Below, piece after piece: positions 21,245 to 31,205 of a stretch of DNA of 64,000 bases. Position 1 is the first letter of the stretch, and each line of letters opens with the position of its first letter. Position numbers and translations under genes: made by a program. Source of the stretch: Cydia pomonella (lineage: Eukaryota; Arthropoda; Insecta; Lepidoptera; Tortricidae); contig NC_084726.1 of assembly GCF_033807575.1 (NCBI RefSeq), forward strand, positions 2,976,001 to 3,040,000, read 5' to 3'. Under the pieces are notes generated by a model. It was not told the origin of the DNA, did not search any database, and worked only from the letters and a program-made list of their open reading frames with translations.

Positions 21245-21600
21245 ATTAAAACAAGAAATATTACTTTGCTAATCCGCGAGAAAATAACGTGTTAGTCAAT
21301 CAGTGCTAACCCGTTATACTTACTTGCGTATTTTTACATGCAATTAATGTTCCCACCCTCCCACCGCAAAAATAAATACGCAAATAAATATAACAACCCA
21401 CCACCAAAAGTACAAAACTCGACACGTGTTTCGCCTCTCTACGAGGCATGCGTAGCCTCTCTGCGTATTTATTTTTGCGGTGGGAGGGTGGGAACATTAA
21501 TTGCATGCAAAAATACGCAAGTAAGTATAACGGGTTAGCACTGATTGACTAACACGTTATTTTCTCGCGGATTAGCAAAGTAATATTTCTTGTTTTAATT
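21245..21600. mobile_element. long inverted repeat, arms of about 136 bp
   Basis: The left arm 21245-21382 (ATTAAAACAAGAAATATTAC through CCACCGCAAAAATAAATACG) and the right arm 21463-21600 are complementary with about one mismatch (TTTTTACATGC against TTTTTGCATGC). The loop is about 80 bp with a small inner palindrome (CGCCTCTCTACGAGGCATGC). TATAAGCTAGTTAT occurs on both sides (about 21232 and 21640). Confidence 0.85.
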
Positions 21601-21659
21601 AGCATGGATTTCCGCAAAGTAACGCCTGATTCTATTAATTATAAGCTAGTTATAGTAAT

Positions 21660-22324
21660 CATCTGTATATATCCATTATGTATTTTGTTATTGTCAATAA
21701 ATACTATCATTTTCATAAAAGAAACACCCGGGCTTGATGTGACGATAAATCTGGGATACACTAAGTAAATAGAATCAGAATCGATGTCAGCTACCGTAAC
21801 CATAATCTCCATAAATGGGGCTATAAGCCCTCACCAAACTGCGACCGTGGCGCGCCAGACCAGACAACCACGCACATCGTGGAGGAATGCCCCAAGAGCT
21901 GCTTTTGAAGAAGGCATGAAAGAACTGCGGATGCCAGGGAATGGCTATCAAACTTAGATCTTAAACCATGACTATAATGTTAATGATACCTTTGTAAACC
22001 TGATTTTTAGGGTTCCGTACCCAAAGGCAGTCAAATCTGACAATCGTTATCTACGCACGAAACGCCCCTTAGTAAATGATACTTGATCGCGACTTCATGA
22101 TTAATTAAGTTTAATCCGTTTTGTTTGCATTGCATTTATAAACTGAGGAGCTTTCGAGTTTCGAGGATTATGTTTTTAAAATACGTGTATATTACGTAGG
22201 TTTATTTTTATGTTGATTTTTTTATTCTAGAAATAAGAGTTGTATAACCCTAATATGTATGTAAGTACTAAGTACGTAAAAGGTAATACCGAAATAGGTC
22301 AGAAGAGAAGTAAATTCAATATTA
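21660..22324. other. no gene seen
   Basis: Diffuse AT-rich DNA. The patch 21790-21990 (ACCGTGGCGCGCCAGACCAG, then ACGCACATCGTGGAGGAATG) resembles the tail of another LINE ORF (ACDRGAPDQTTTHIVEECPK-like reading) but is too short and broken to define. Confidence 0.3.
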
Positions 22325-22332
22325 CTATACAG

Positions 22333-22694
22333 CAGGGGTCACCAATTAGTTTCGCTCGGGGTCTGTATTAAGAAATGAAATGACCATCGCGGTCCGCACA
22401 ACAAATTATAGAAAAAATATTTTTTAAACAAATGTAATTACAGAAATAACAAAGGTATTTTTTTACATATCAATGAGAAAAAATTACATTTTTTGTTGCG
22501 GACTATCTGGACTATCTTAGCTAGTGACTTCGCCCGGCCGTTTTCAAATTGACGTAAACAAAGATAATGCGGGGGATACATTTTTATTTTAAATTACGTA
22601 CTCTGTAGTGCAAAAGTTGCTGTGTTCTCGCGGTCCGCACAAAATGGGTCGGCGGTCCGGATGCGGACCGCGGTCCGCCATTTGGCGACCCCTG
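22333..22694. mobile_element. hAT-type MITE with perfect 8-bp target duplication
   Basis: TIRs CAGGGGTCACCAA and TTGGCGACCCCTG (one mismatch) and an exact 8-bp duplication CTATACAG at 22325-22332 and 22695-22702. This is diagnostic of hAT superfamily insertion. The 362-bp interior is non-coding, with GCGGTCCGCACAA near both ends as subterminal repeats. Confidence 0.9.
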
Positions 22695-22704
22695 CTATAC
22701 AGTA

Positions 22705-22943
22705 TATCCAAAAAGAGCGCTATGATAAGTAGAAGTTCCTTTTTCTTCGCTGTCCGTCCGTCCGTCCGTCTATCACCAGGCTATATCTAATGAACCATGA
22801 TAGCTAGACAGTGGAAATTTTTACAGATGATGTATTTCTGTTGCCGCTATAACAGCAATACAACAAACATATTTTTTTGCCGTTTTTATAAATAATGGTA
22901 CGGAACCCTTCGTGCGCGAGTCCGACTCGCACTTGCCCGGTTT
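22705..22943 (-). repeat. G-family repeat, minus copy
   Basis: Complement of the family at 17533, with (GTCC)n expansion at 22743-22766 and the end CGAGTCCGACTCGCACTTGC. Confidence 0.75.
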
Positions 22944-22986
22944 TTGTTTTATTTTTCCAATAAAGCTGTACGATAATAATAATAAT

Positions 22987-23181
22987 CAGTACCCCTAGTG
23001 TAAATAAATTCGATTTTGAAACGTGACGTACGCGTTTGCGTTTAGTCTCATTTTGTATTGGATTTAGAAAGAGCGCGCCAAGCGGGACGTTTTGGAAACT
23101 CAAAATCCTATACAAAATGAGACTTAACGCAAACGCGTTCGTCACGTTATGATGTCGATAAAATTTACACTAGGGGTACTG
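22987..23181. mobile_element. 195-bp palindromic MITE, copy 2
   Basis: Same termini (CAGTACCCCTAGTGTAAAT) and the same 195-bp length as 20769-20963, with scattered substitutions. Inner GTGACGTACGCGTTTGCG is mirrored. Confidence 0.85.
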
Positions 23182-23945
23182 ATAAATTAATGGAAACTAA
23201 TCGATTATAGAACATCGCAAAGCGTCATTCGTGAATTCCGCGTTATGACGCTGAGCACCATCGGCTCGATCGCAATTTGCTCGGACGAGGAATATTTATT
23301 TTGCTCTCCGCGCGGAACCGATCGCGCTGTTTGTACGTAACTTTTGTTTTTGAGTCATATGCGGGTATGTAGATTGAATCGATCTTCAATGTTTGAAATA
23401 GTCGCTTTGGTTGGTTTTTTTGAATGAGAAAGATGGTTTGTATTTCTGATATGATATGATCTACTGCTCAGATTATGAATAATAGCTTTCCTTAAAGGTG
23501 TAACAAAAATAGTGGAGATCCGTTTACGGGCATATACAGTATCGTGTACTAATTAGGAAAAAGTTGATTTTTTTGGCCTTTGTATGGAGGGTTGATCGAT
23601 TTGAACGATTTGCCCCATAGAAAAAAATTCACCACATCAACTGGTAAAGGCCTTCTTACTTGTTAAAAAACTAATGAGAAAGTTGCATTTTATCCACATG
23701 TGGGGCAAATTTGGCGTTGTTTCCTTAAGTTAGCTGGTGGAATTGACATTTAAATGATGATTTTCAAATTCAATTTCAATTTATTTATTTCAATAGACAA
23801 AAATGATCCATAGTTGTTAGAATCATTTGAGAATTTAAATGATACTTTTTTAATTACGTTTTTGGATTTCATTTGGTTTGAATTTTTTGTTATTTCATAG
23901 TTAGTATTTTCTTCGAGTTGGTGTGGTGAAAAATGTTGTGTCTCA
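23182..23945. other. no gene seen
   Basis: GC-richer patch at 23215-23335 without an open frame, then AT-rich DNA. No recognised element. Confidence 0.25.
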
Positions 23946-23949
23946 CTCG

Positions 23950-24105
23950 GAGGCAAAGTTTGTTTAACCCTCGTGCCTTAAAACCCTCGCAACGCTCAAG
24001 ATTCCACTTCTCGAACCACTAGCTACGCTCGTGGTTCAATTTTGGAATCTTTCGCTTGCTCGGGTATCAATATTAGCACGAGTGGTTAAACAACGACTTT
24101 GCCCC
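23950..24105. mobile_element. MITE with inverted GCAAAGT...TTTAACC ends
   Basis: GGCAAAGTTTGTTTAACCCTCGTGC at the left pairs with GCACGAGTGGTTAAACAACGACTTTGCC at the right, allowing small gaps (quoted parts trimmed to the conserved ends GCAAAGT, TTTAACC and GCACGAG). Interior non-coding. Confidence 0.5.
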
Positions 24106-24149
24106 CTTGTAAAACAAATAACTATTAATATTAGGTCAATTCCGAAATC

Positions 24150-24345
24150 AATGTCTTCAGTCTTGGAAAGATCTTTAAAAGATCAATAACTAAACGACAT
24201 GTCAAAATTGACGTTTATATCGATTCCGCTGTGATCCCAATAAGATCTATCTACGATATTTCTAACGTCAAAGTGACATTGGTTGCCCGGAGTGAGCTGC
24301 TTGTGTCAATTATACGACATACAAACGATATCATATGACACAAGT
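24150..24345 (+). mobile_element. MITE family F, partial copy
   Basis: Retains AGATCTTTAAAAGATCAATA, GATCCCAATAAGATCTATCT and TTATACGACATACAAACGAT of the family at 16969. Both terminal inverted ends are lost. Confidence 0.7.
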
Positions 24346-24349
24346 TGTA

Positions 24350-24800
24350 AAGCGTATCAAAGACTTAAACTTATCATTATCATCATCATCATGAGCCTTT
24401 ACGTCTATTGTAGATGGTTTATGGTGTAACGCCGGAGAGATACCGTTTTTGGGGGCTAATAGACCGATGCGAGACTGACGTGGTCTACCACAGGCCTGCC
24501 AAGGGAAATTTGCGGAAAACGGCACTGAGACGCCTTGTCGTCGTTCAACACGTTCGACATGTTGCCTCTTTGGTACACGTACGTACAAATTTACAAGTGC
24601 GACAGAGAAGCAACACCTCGAACGTGTTGGTCGAACCCTCAGGTCCCACCACAAAACATGCGACCTTCCACAACGCGTTTGCGCCACTCCGTCCGCTGTT
24701 CTGCCAGCCTCTCCCAGTCTTGGTGGTCGATATGGAAGGCAATCATGTCCCTCTTTGCGCAATCTTTAAACTTGTATGCAACCCAATATGGACCCAACGT
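24350..24800 (-). pseudogene. RTE-like LINE C-terminus, split by a MITE
   Basis: On the minus strand the upstream part reads YKFKDCAKRDMIAFHIDHQD, then WERLAEQRTEWRKRVVEG. The downstream part reads FPWQACGRPRQSRIGLLAPK, then HHKPSTIDVKAHDDDD and (GAT)n. The KDxxKRDM...WE...R..WR block and a terminal zinc-finger-like CGR..QSRIGLL segment are typical of RTE-like LINE C-termini. A hairpin MITE (24543-24636) separates the two parts. Stops and frame changes are present and the RT core is absent. Family assignment is by pattern, not alignment. Confidence 0.65.
24543..24636. mobile_element. hairpin MITE related to 7809-7920
   Basis: GTTCAACACGTTCGACATGT pairs with the segment CTCGAACGTGTTGGTCGAAC, and TTGCCTCT with AGAAGCAA. 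It shares the GTTGCCTCT...CAAGTGCGACAGAGA core with the 112-bp element near 7.8 kb. Confidence 0.6.
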
Positions 24801-24870
24801 ATTCGCACATGTATCGTACAACGTTTAAACGGATTTGGCGCTTAAAATTTCTATTCGATGTCTTTTTGTA

Positions 24871-25090
24871 CAGTCAGCATCAAAAGTAGCGGATGAAATT
24901 ACGCGCCAAAAGTAGCTGATATTCCGGTTAACTTTTCCAAATACAGATACATTTCTAGAATTCGCGTTCAAAAGTATATCTTTTACAATCTTTGTTGTTC
25001 TATATTAAACACATCACTTTTTGTTAAGCTGTTACAGAATGGTAGATACTTATGAAGCGTTATTTGATCCGCTACTTTTGATGCTGACTG
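24871..25090. mobile_element. TA-flanked MITE family T, copy 1
   Basis: 220 bp, ends CAGTCAGCATCAAAAGTAGC and the complement, flanked by TA on both sides. Copies of identical length are at 26008 and 62054. TA flanks fit the Tc1/mariner mode of integration. Confidence 0.9.
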
Positions 25091-25349
25091 TATTACATTT
25101 TTGAATAAGAGCGTAACTTTGATAGCATGATGGAGGAGTTTTTTTTAGGTTTTTTTTATGATACTTTTTTTTCAATCCTGCAAGCTATCTATCTTTGACA
25201 TTTAGCTGGAGATTACGTATTTTTTTTGAGGTCGTGCGTGGTGCGATATCCTTTGATACACCCATCAATTTAAAAAAGATCTTATATATATTTTAGATTA
25301 AGATCTTGAGGTACTCTTCTCTTCAGCCTTGTAATTGTTGTATTAGGTA

Positions 25350-25869
25350 CCGTAAAACCACCCAACTATAGTCCAAAGCTCCCAACTATGGTCCACAAAT
25401 AAACTCAATTTTTCTCGTTCAGGAGTGTATCTTACTATATTTGTATAGTTCTAAGGCAAAGTATGTTTATAAATGGAAGGTAAAACTAGGAGTAAACCAC
25501 AAAGAACATTGATATAGATACTTCATTTCCTTTTGAACTTGTGGACCATAATTACAGTATTAAATAAATAAATAAATAAATATTATAGGACATTATTACA
25601 CAAATTGACTAAGTCCCACAGTAAGCTCAATAAGGCTTATGTTGAGGGTACTTAGACAACGATATATATAATATATAAATATGTATGTATAAATACTTAA
25701 ATACATAGAAAACACCCATGACTCAGGAACAAATATCCATGCTCATCACACGAATAAATGCCCTTACCAGGATTTGAACCCGAGACCATCAGCTTCGTAG
25801 GCAGGGTCGCTACCTACTAGGCCAAACCGGTCGTCAGCAGTATTGGACTATAGTTGGGTGGTTTTACGA
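25350..25869. mobile_element. MITE split by SINE-B
   Basis: Ends CCGTAAAACCACCCAACTAT and the complement at 25844-25869, flanked by TA. An intact SINE-B sits in the middle, with CAGTATT duplicated on both sides of the SINE (25555-25561, 25838-25844). Confidence 0.8.
25562..25837 (-). mobile_element. SINE-B, near full length, minus
   Basis: Reads in complement from tail TAAATAAATA...GGACATTATTACACAA to head CTAGGCCAAACCGGTCGTC, with B box GGATTTGAACCCGAG. The 7-bp target duplication CAGTATT supports retroposition. Confidence 0.85.
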
Positions 25870-26007
25870 TAGTTCCTTCATCAGGTTTCTCGCGAGTAAG
25901 TTTGGGTGGTTCTCCATTCTTTTACTGTATTTGTCTAAGGTGTCTGACACTTCTTGGGTTATTGTTTTGATTTGGAGACCTCGATGTAAATTCTCGTTTT
26001 TGATGTA

Positions 26008-26227
26008 CAGTCAGCATCAAAAGTAGCGGATGAAACAACGCGCCAAAAGTATCTGATATTCCGTATAACTTTTCCAAATGTAGATAATTTTCTAAAATTT
26101 GCGTTCAAAAATTTATCTTTTACAGTCTTAGTTGTTCTCTATTAAAGATATCACTTTTTGTTAAGCTGTTACAGAATGGTAGATACTTATGAAGCGTTAT
26201 TTGATCCGCTACTTTTGATGCTGACTG
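26008..26227. mobile_element. TA-flanked MITE family T, copy 2
   Basis: Same 220-bp length, TIRs and TA flanks as 24871-25090, and in the same orientation about 1.1 kb downstream. Confidence 0.9.
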
Positions 26228-26742
26228 TACCATGGAAGAGTACGTGAAACTCTTAATCACATCAACTTAGGTGACTTTCTAACCTAGACCTTTTCACTAT
26301 ACCTCAGAAATCATAATTTATTAAAGCGTTTTAAAACTACATCGCAAACAACGGTGGAACCGCAGTGTGTTACAGAAATTAAAATTAATAATGCAACACA
26401 CCGCACTGAGGCGTTTTAATCATACCTTTCCTAGTATAATCGCGTATTCACTGTTTTCATTTACTGTAAAGGTACCATTCGGATTCAGACTGCACTAGGA
26501 TTACTGCTGTGGTACGGCGGCGCGAGATTTCTGACTGAATTACTACTGGAAATGTCTAATATACAATAAATACTGTCAAATACATAACTATTAAATAAAT
26601 AAAAATCGAAACCCCCTCCGCTATATGCCGACAAAATCCATTTTATGTCAAAAATGTCTTACATCATTTCGGACAGTAGCTGATATGTACTCTTCAAACT
26701 CTAAGATTGATTTCTATAAAATATAACTAAAACCACCGTCCC
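26228..26742. other. no gene; one orphan TIR-like end
   Basis: At 26465-26560 there is one end resembling the TIR of the 3281-7601 block (CATTCGGATTCAGACTGCAC, then CGGCGCGAGATTTCTGACTG). No partner end was seen nearby. The rest is AT-rich. Confidence 0.4.
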
Positions 26743-26959
26743 GGACCCGGGTACGTCCTTAAACTACGTCCAAAAGAGAGGTATGGGCAATGTGAATGTC
26801 ATCTCGCTTTGTGTGGTAGGGCACAGCACAGCGGATGTCATTCCAAATCTAGAGCAGAGCCCAACTGGGGAAGTACCTCCACCTTACAGAAAACCGCAGC
26901 CAAATAACACTAGACCCTACTCATAGTGTTGTGTTTCTGCCGGTGAGTAAGGTTTCCAG
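26743..26959 (+). repeat. R-family repeat, truncated
   Basis: Begins CTTAAACTACGTCCAAAAGA and runs to GGTGAGTAAGGTTTCCAG, where it is cut off by the LINE fragment at 26960. Confidence 0.7.
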
Positions 26960-27247
26960 AAGTGTTACTTTTTAGAGCTTACTGGCTCATTGTACTCGTG
27001 CAGTTTGTGGCTTTCGTATACGAAACGGGCCTATGAAGCCCTCCGTGTCCAGTATAACAACGCTTTCCGGGTGTTGATGGGGCTGCCGCGTTTCTGTAGC
27101 GCATCAGGGACGTTCGCCGAGAGGTCGAATGCTTCTATACCACTATCCGTAAGCGGACCGCATCCCTGGTGCGCCGGATTCGCGCCAGCCCCAACACTAT
27201 CTTGAAAATGATAGGGGACAGGCTGGATACCCCCTATTTGCTACGCT
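26960..27247. repeat. left arm of 288-bp inverted repeat
   Basis: Base-for-base complement, as far as I can read, of 31515-31802. The content is a fragment of a LINE ORF. The two arms lie 4267 bp apart around the REL-LINE. Confidence 0.9.
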
Positions 27248-27303
27248 TTACGATTAACGCACGGGATGGCGCTGCCGTCAACGCTTGCGCATCGGCTCTG
27301 TGA
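26960..27303 (+). pseudogene. Jockey/CR1-like LINE C-terminal fragment
   Basis: Reads CSLWLSYTKRAYEALRVQYN, NAFRVLMGLPRFCSASGTFA, a frameshift near 27121, then ECFYTTIRKRTASLVRRIRA, SPNTILKMIGDRLDTPYLLR and FTINARDGAAVNACASAL before a stop at 27301. This is the post-RT region of a Jockey/CR1-like element. The first 288 bp, frameshift included, are duplicated in inverse at 31515-31802, so that duplication is younger than the decay. The RT core and endonuclease are absent. Confidence 0.7.
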
Positions 27304-27314
27304 AACTTTTTTGA

Positions 27315-27632
27315 TTGAAATTATATATCTACATTTATAAGGCTGAAACCTACCTAGGATGGTACAGAAGGGCGAAGATTTGTTGTGTTATTGTTATCCA
27401 GGCACGAGAGTCCGTACAGAAGTTAAATGACGAGTATTTTGATTCTCAGTGCTACAGTGACAAGTGTAATGTAAACAATAAAGTTCGCGAGTGCCGTGTG
27501 GACTTGTGGAGTGATGTTATCAAGCATATTGAAATACAAAAGGAATTAATTAAGGAAAAAAGCAACGCAAGTGCAAGTTGTGACGAAAAATCAGTTTTAT
27601 TTAGCAATTATGGTGGAAAGAAGTTTTTGTAG
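27315..27632 (+). CDS. hypothetical 105-codon ORF in LINE leader
   Basis: Open frame between the inverted arm and the REL-LINE ORF: a lysine- and aspartate-rich, largely hydrophilic peptide (CYSDKCNVNNKVRECRVDLW, SDVIKHIEIQKELIKEKSNA). I recognise no domain and see no transmembrane segment. It may be 5' untranslated sequence of the REL-LINE, or a remnant of another repeat. Coding status is doubtful. Confidence 0.2.
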   Translation: MKLYIYIYKAETYLGWYRRAKICCVIVIQARESVQKLNDEYFDSQCYSDKCNVNNKVRECRVDLWSDVIKHIEIQKELIKEKSNASASCDEKSVLFSNYGGKKFL

Positions 27633-27667
27633 GTGCTAACATTTTTACTCCGAGGGTGGAATCATTT

Positions 27668-27741
27668 TTATGGTTAAGCTAACGGACTTACGTTTGTAAG
27701 ACTCTCGAATTCGTTATCGTAAGTTCGATCCCCGGCGTGGC
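27668..27741 (+). other. tRNA-like segment with B box
   Basis: ATGGTTAAGCTAACGGAC resembles an A box and AAGTTCGATCCCCGG a B box, about 40 nt apart as in tRNA genes. The anticodon arm does not fold as a normal seven-base loop, so it is not a tRNA gene. It could be a SINE head or an internal pol III promoter remnant in the retrotransposon leader. Confidence 0.4.
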
Positions 27742-28355
27742 TGCTGATTTTGTTTTTTTTTATTTTTTATTTTTATTTTTTTATTACTATATTTTGTTTT
27801 GAAGTTGTCTTTTAATATATATATATATATTCTCAATTCATTAAGTTTAATGGACAATTTAGCTTTTTTGATAGTACTCGTATAAAAGTATGTTTTTATT
27901 TTAACTTTTAATACATCAATGTGTTATTTTTTTTTTCTTCTGTAATATCTTTATTTTATGACCTTAGTATGTAATTTTTCTTAATTATTATAATCAATTA
28001 TTTGAAATTGTATTGTTTTTTCAGTTTTTATATTTTTCTGGACATTGCATTGAATATTGTTATGTAATTTTAGTGAATACTCTTTTTTAAATGTAAATTA
28101 ATGTTTTTCTTCTCGACATTCCGTATATGTTAAATATTTTTTTGTATCGGGAATAGGTATTTGTTGATTCGACCTACCTAAACTTTCTTAATTTAGCTAT
28201 CATGTTTCTATGTTTTGAGTTTTATTTTTGCCTATTTTTTGTGTTTTTTTATTGTTATTTGATTTGTGTGTAAATTATTAATAATTTAGTGGTTATTCGT
28301 AGACTTAGAGCAATATTTTGGTTCTTTTATTTTCGTGTTAATTTTGTTGTTAGCC
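27742..28355 (+). other. T-rich leader of the REL-LINE
   Basis: T-rich untranslated-looking sequence with an (AT)n run at 27816-27829 and no open frame. It leads directly into the retrotransposon ORF, and I take it as 5' UTR. Confidence 0.4.
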
Positions 28356-31205
28356 ATGTCTGACCCCTCTTCATTATGCTTTTTGTGCCCCCACTGCCCT
28401 GGTTCAACAAGAACATTTACCGCTCATGGACTTAAAGTGCACATCGGGCGTATGCACAAGGGTTCGCCCCGTGCCAGTTCCTCCGAACCCTCGCAAGCGG
28501 TGCCACAGCCAGCGAATGTGGACGTCCCTGGCGTTGTGGGGCTGCATGATCTAGCAATCCTTAAGAAGTCGGTGCACGTGTTGCGTCATATTCCTAAGGG
28601 AGCTCGAAGTCTGGCGGCGGGTAAACTGAGTGGTCTAATCGATAGGTGTGTCAGCGCGAACGGCGAAAATGAGTGGACAGCATTGTTATCTTTTGCTTAT
28701 TCCGCTCTACGAGTGCCTGATGCGGCACGTGCTGGTAGCTTAACTACCAAGGTCAAGCAGAATATAGATTCCACGTGGGGGATCGACGGTATGGAGGTCA
28801 TAGAGACAGACACAAGGGCTGCCAGTTCGTACTCGATACTTAGAACGATCGAATCCAAAGTTTTCGAGGGTGATCTCAGGGGGGCAGTACGGGTGTTAAT
28901 GTCAGAGGACGCAATTGCCCCGTCGTCTCCTGAAACTCTTGTCGCCTTACAATCTAAGCACCCGGCCCCTTCACGACAGCTAGTTTTCCCGCAGGAACCA
29001 GATAGATCCTCTGTTGCATTGACGGTAGACCCAGCGGACGTAGCTCAGGCTCTCGGCTCCTTCAATAGCGGTTCTGCCGCTGGCTTGGACGGCATTCGAC
29101 CTGCGCACCTACAGGAACTTACGTCCGGCTCTGCGGGTGATAATGGATTGCGGCTACTGGAATCCTTGACAAAACTGTGCAACTTTCTGCTCAGTGGTCA
29201 GTTGAACCCTGTGGTTTGCCCGTTTGTTTATGGGGCCTCATTGTGCGCATTGTCAAAGAAAGATGGGGGTATAAGGCCAATTGCAATAGGGAACACTTTC
29301 CGTCGATTGGTAGCTAAACTTGGTTGCCGAGCTGTTAAAGAAGAAATGGCCACTTATCTCTGTCCTCTTCAGCTTGGGTTTGGCACGAGCTTGGGGTGTG
29401 AGGCCGCCATTCATGCAACGCGAGCGTTTGCATCAGATCCGAGCAACGAAGAGTGTGTGATCGTCAAGCTGGACATAAAAAACGCATTCAATACCATAGA
29501 GCGTGATGTCCTGTTAGCCGAGGTCAAGGAAAAGGTGCCCTCATTGTATCCCTTCCTCTTTCAGGTGTACGCGTCCCCCTCAAATCTTTTTTATAATGGG
29601 TCCCTCATTTCTTCCCAGGTCGGCGCGCAGCAGGGAGACCCGCTTGGCCCTCTAGTCTTCAGTCTCGCCATTCATAAGGCGATCTCAGTGCTTCAATCCC
29701 CGTTGAACATTTGGTACCTAGATGATGGTACCCTCGGGGGTAGGCCTGAGGTGGTGGAGCAGGATCTGATCACTCTGCTTCCGCGCTTTCGAGAACTGGG
29801 ACTAGTGGTAAACTCTAATAAGTGCGAATATTTTCCTTGCGGCCCCGATTCTCAGCTTTCTTCACCTTCATTTTGTGGTTTTCTCCCCGGGCTTAGGGTA
29901 CTGTCTTCTCAGACTTTTTATCTTCTTGGCTCGCCCATTTTTCCTGATGCCATTCCGGAGGCATTTGAGGTGCGAAGGCAGCTTCTGCTGACTGCCAGGG
30001 AAAGGTTAAAGCACATTTCTGCGCACGTTTCTCTTTTGTTGTTGCGAGTCTGTTTTGCCGTTCCCAAATTAATGTACTTTTTGCGCACCGTACCAACTTG
30101 GCTTTACCCCGCGCATATTGACTCCTTTGACGGCGTGTTAAAGGAGTCTGTGGAATTATTGCTGAATGTCTCCCTTAATTCAAATCAATGGGATCTGGCC
30201 TCACTTCCCGTTCGGACCGGTGGTCTGGGAGTTCGGCGCGCGCGGGATGTGAGCCTGCCGGCCTTCTTGGCATCGGCGGCTGCGGTTGGCGGCCTTGTCA
30301 CTCAAATTTTATCTTCGAATGGTGACGAGGTAGCCATACCTTATGCTGCGGATGCTTGGACGGTTTGGTCGGCTCTCAATCCGGGTACGCCCGTGCCAGA
30401 CAGACTGGACCGCCAGCGCTCATGGGATGATATAGGGGTGAAGCGTGCGTTCGATGGCTTAATGGAGAATGCGACGGGAGTGGATAGGGCGAGGCTCAAC
30501 GCCGTGTCGAGGCCAGAGTCTGGGGCTTGGCTTCAGGCGCTTCCTTCTCCGCATTTAGGTACGCTCCTTGATAATGACTCGATGCGGGTGGCTGTGGCTC
30601 TTCGCCTGGGCTGTGAGGTGTGTGAACCTCATGTATGCATCTGCGGCTCTATGGTGGAGAGGGACGGCCATCACGCCTTAAGTTGTTGTCGGTGTGCAGG
30701 AAGGTACCCACGCCACCACGCCTTAAATGATATCATCCGGAGGGCATTGGTCTCGGCAAATGTACCTTGTGTGCTGGAGCCGCCGGGTCTTAGTAGGTCT
30801 GATGGGAAGAGGCCAGACGGGTTGACCTTGGTCCCGTGGGAGAGGGGCAGATGTCTGCTGTGGGACGCTACGTGCGTTAATACTTTTGCTGTTTCTCATA
30901 TTAACCGAACCATGCGTTCGGCGGGAGCAGCAGCTGAGCTGGCGTCGGTTCGAAAGCGGGCGAAGTACGCAGCGCTGGCGAGCTACATATTTGTCCCTCT
31001 TGCCGTGGAAACCACGGGCTGTTGGTGTGATGAGGCCAAGACATTTATTGGTGAAGTGGGCAGACGCATGCGGGAGTGTGGTCATGACCCTCGCTCCGGG
31101 TCGTTTTTGATGCAGAGGTTGTCCATCGCCGTTCAACGTGGCAACGCAGCGAGCGTGATGGGCTCCTTTGCATCTGGAGGGGCGCGGGGCGAGTTGTGCG
31201 GATAG
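28356..31205 (+). CDS. retrotransposon polyprotein: zinc finger, RT, REL endonuclease
   Basis: Single 949-codon ORF. The start is the ATG at 28356 (context TTAGCCATG), preferred to the one seven codons upstream. Domains in order: a C2H2 zinc finger (C11, C14, H29, H34); RT with VKLDIKNAFNT (D373), GAQQGDPLGPLVFSL and WYLDDGTLGG (D456, D457); a C-terminal zinc knuckle (C761/C763, H772, C777); a restriction-like endonuclease signature KRPDGL (D821) with LLWDATC (D837). This layout belongs to site-nicking LINEs such as the R2, R4, NeSL and Hero groups; I cannot decide which. The protein would bind DNA, nick the target and prime reverse transcription there. All key residues are present, so it may be recently active. 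Confidence 0.85.
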   Translation: MSDPSSLCFLCPHCPGSTRTFTAHGLKVHIGRMHKGSPRASSSEPSQAVPQPANVDVPGVVGLHDLAILKKSVHVLRHIPKGARSLAAGKLSGLIDRCVSANGENEWTALLSFAYSALRVPDAARAGSLTTKVKQNIDSTWGIDGMEVIETDTRAASSYSILRTIESKVFEGDLRGAVRVLMSEDAIAPSSPETLVALQSKHPAPSRQLVFPQEPDRSSVALTVDPADVAQALGSFNSGSAAGLDGIRPAHLQELTSGSAGDNGLRLLESLTKLCNFLLSGQLNPVVCPFVYGASLCALSKKDGGIRPIAIGNTFRRLVAKLGCRAVKEEMATYLCPLQLGFGTSLGCEAAIHATRAFASDPSNEECVIVKLDIKNAFNTIERDVLLAEVKEKVPSLYPFLFQVYASPSNLFYNGSLISSQVGAQQGDPLGPLVFSLAIHKAISVLQSPLNIWYLDDGTLGGRPEVVEQDLITLLPRFRELGLVVNSNKCEYFPCGPDSQLSSPSFCGFLPGLRVLSSQTFYLLGSPIFPDAIPEAFEVRRQLLLTARERLKHISAHVSLLLLRVCFAVPKLMYFLRTVPTWLYPAHIDSFDGVLKESVELLLNVSLNSNQWDLASLPVRTGGLGVRRARDVSLPAFLASAAAVGGLVTQILSSNGDEVAIPYAADAWTVWSALNPGTPVPDRLDRQRSWDDIGVKRAFDGLMENATGVDRARLNAVSRPESGAWLQALPSPHLGTLLDNDSMRVAVALRLGCEVCEPHVCICGSMVERDGHHALSCCRCAGRYPRHHALNDIIRRALVSANVPCVLEPPGLSRSDGKRPDGLTLVPWERGRCLLWDATCVNTFAVSHINRTMRSAGAAAELASVRKRAKYAALASYIFVPLAVETTGCWCDEAKTFIGEVGRRMRECGHDPRSGSFLMQRLSIAVQRGNAASVMGSFASGGARGELCG

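Noticed and set aside
21306..21538. Two 66-codon frames on opposite strands sharing peptide halves
   Set aside because: They are the two arms of one inverted repeat read on each strand.
24331..24845. Overlapping 143-codon frames on both strands
   Set aside because: Minus-strand similarity is to two broken LINE pieces split by a MITE; the + strand frame is its shadow.
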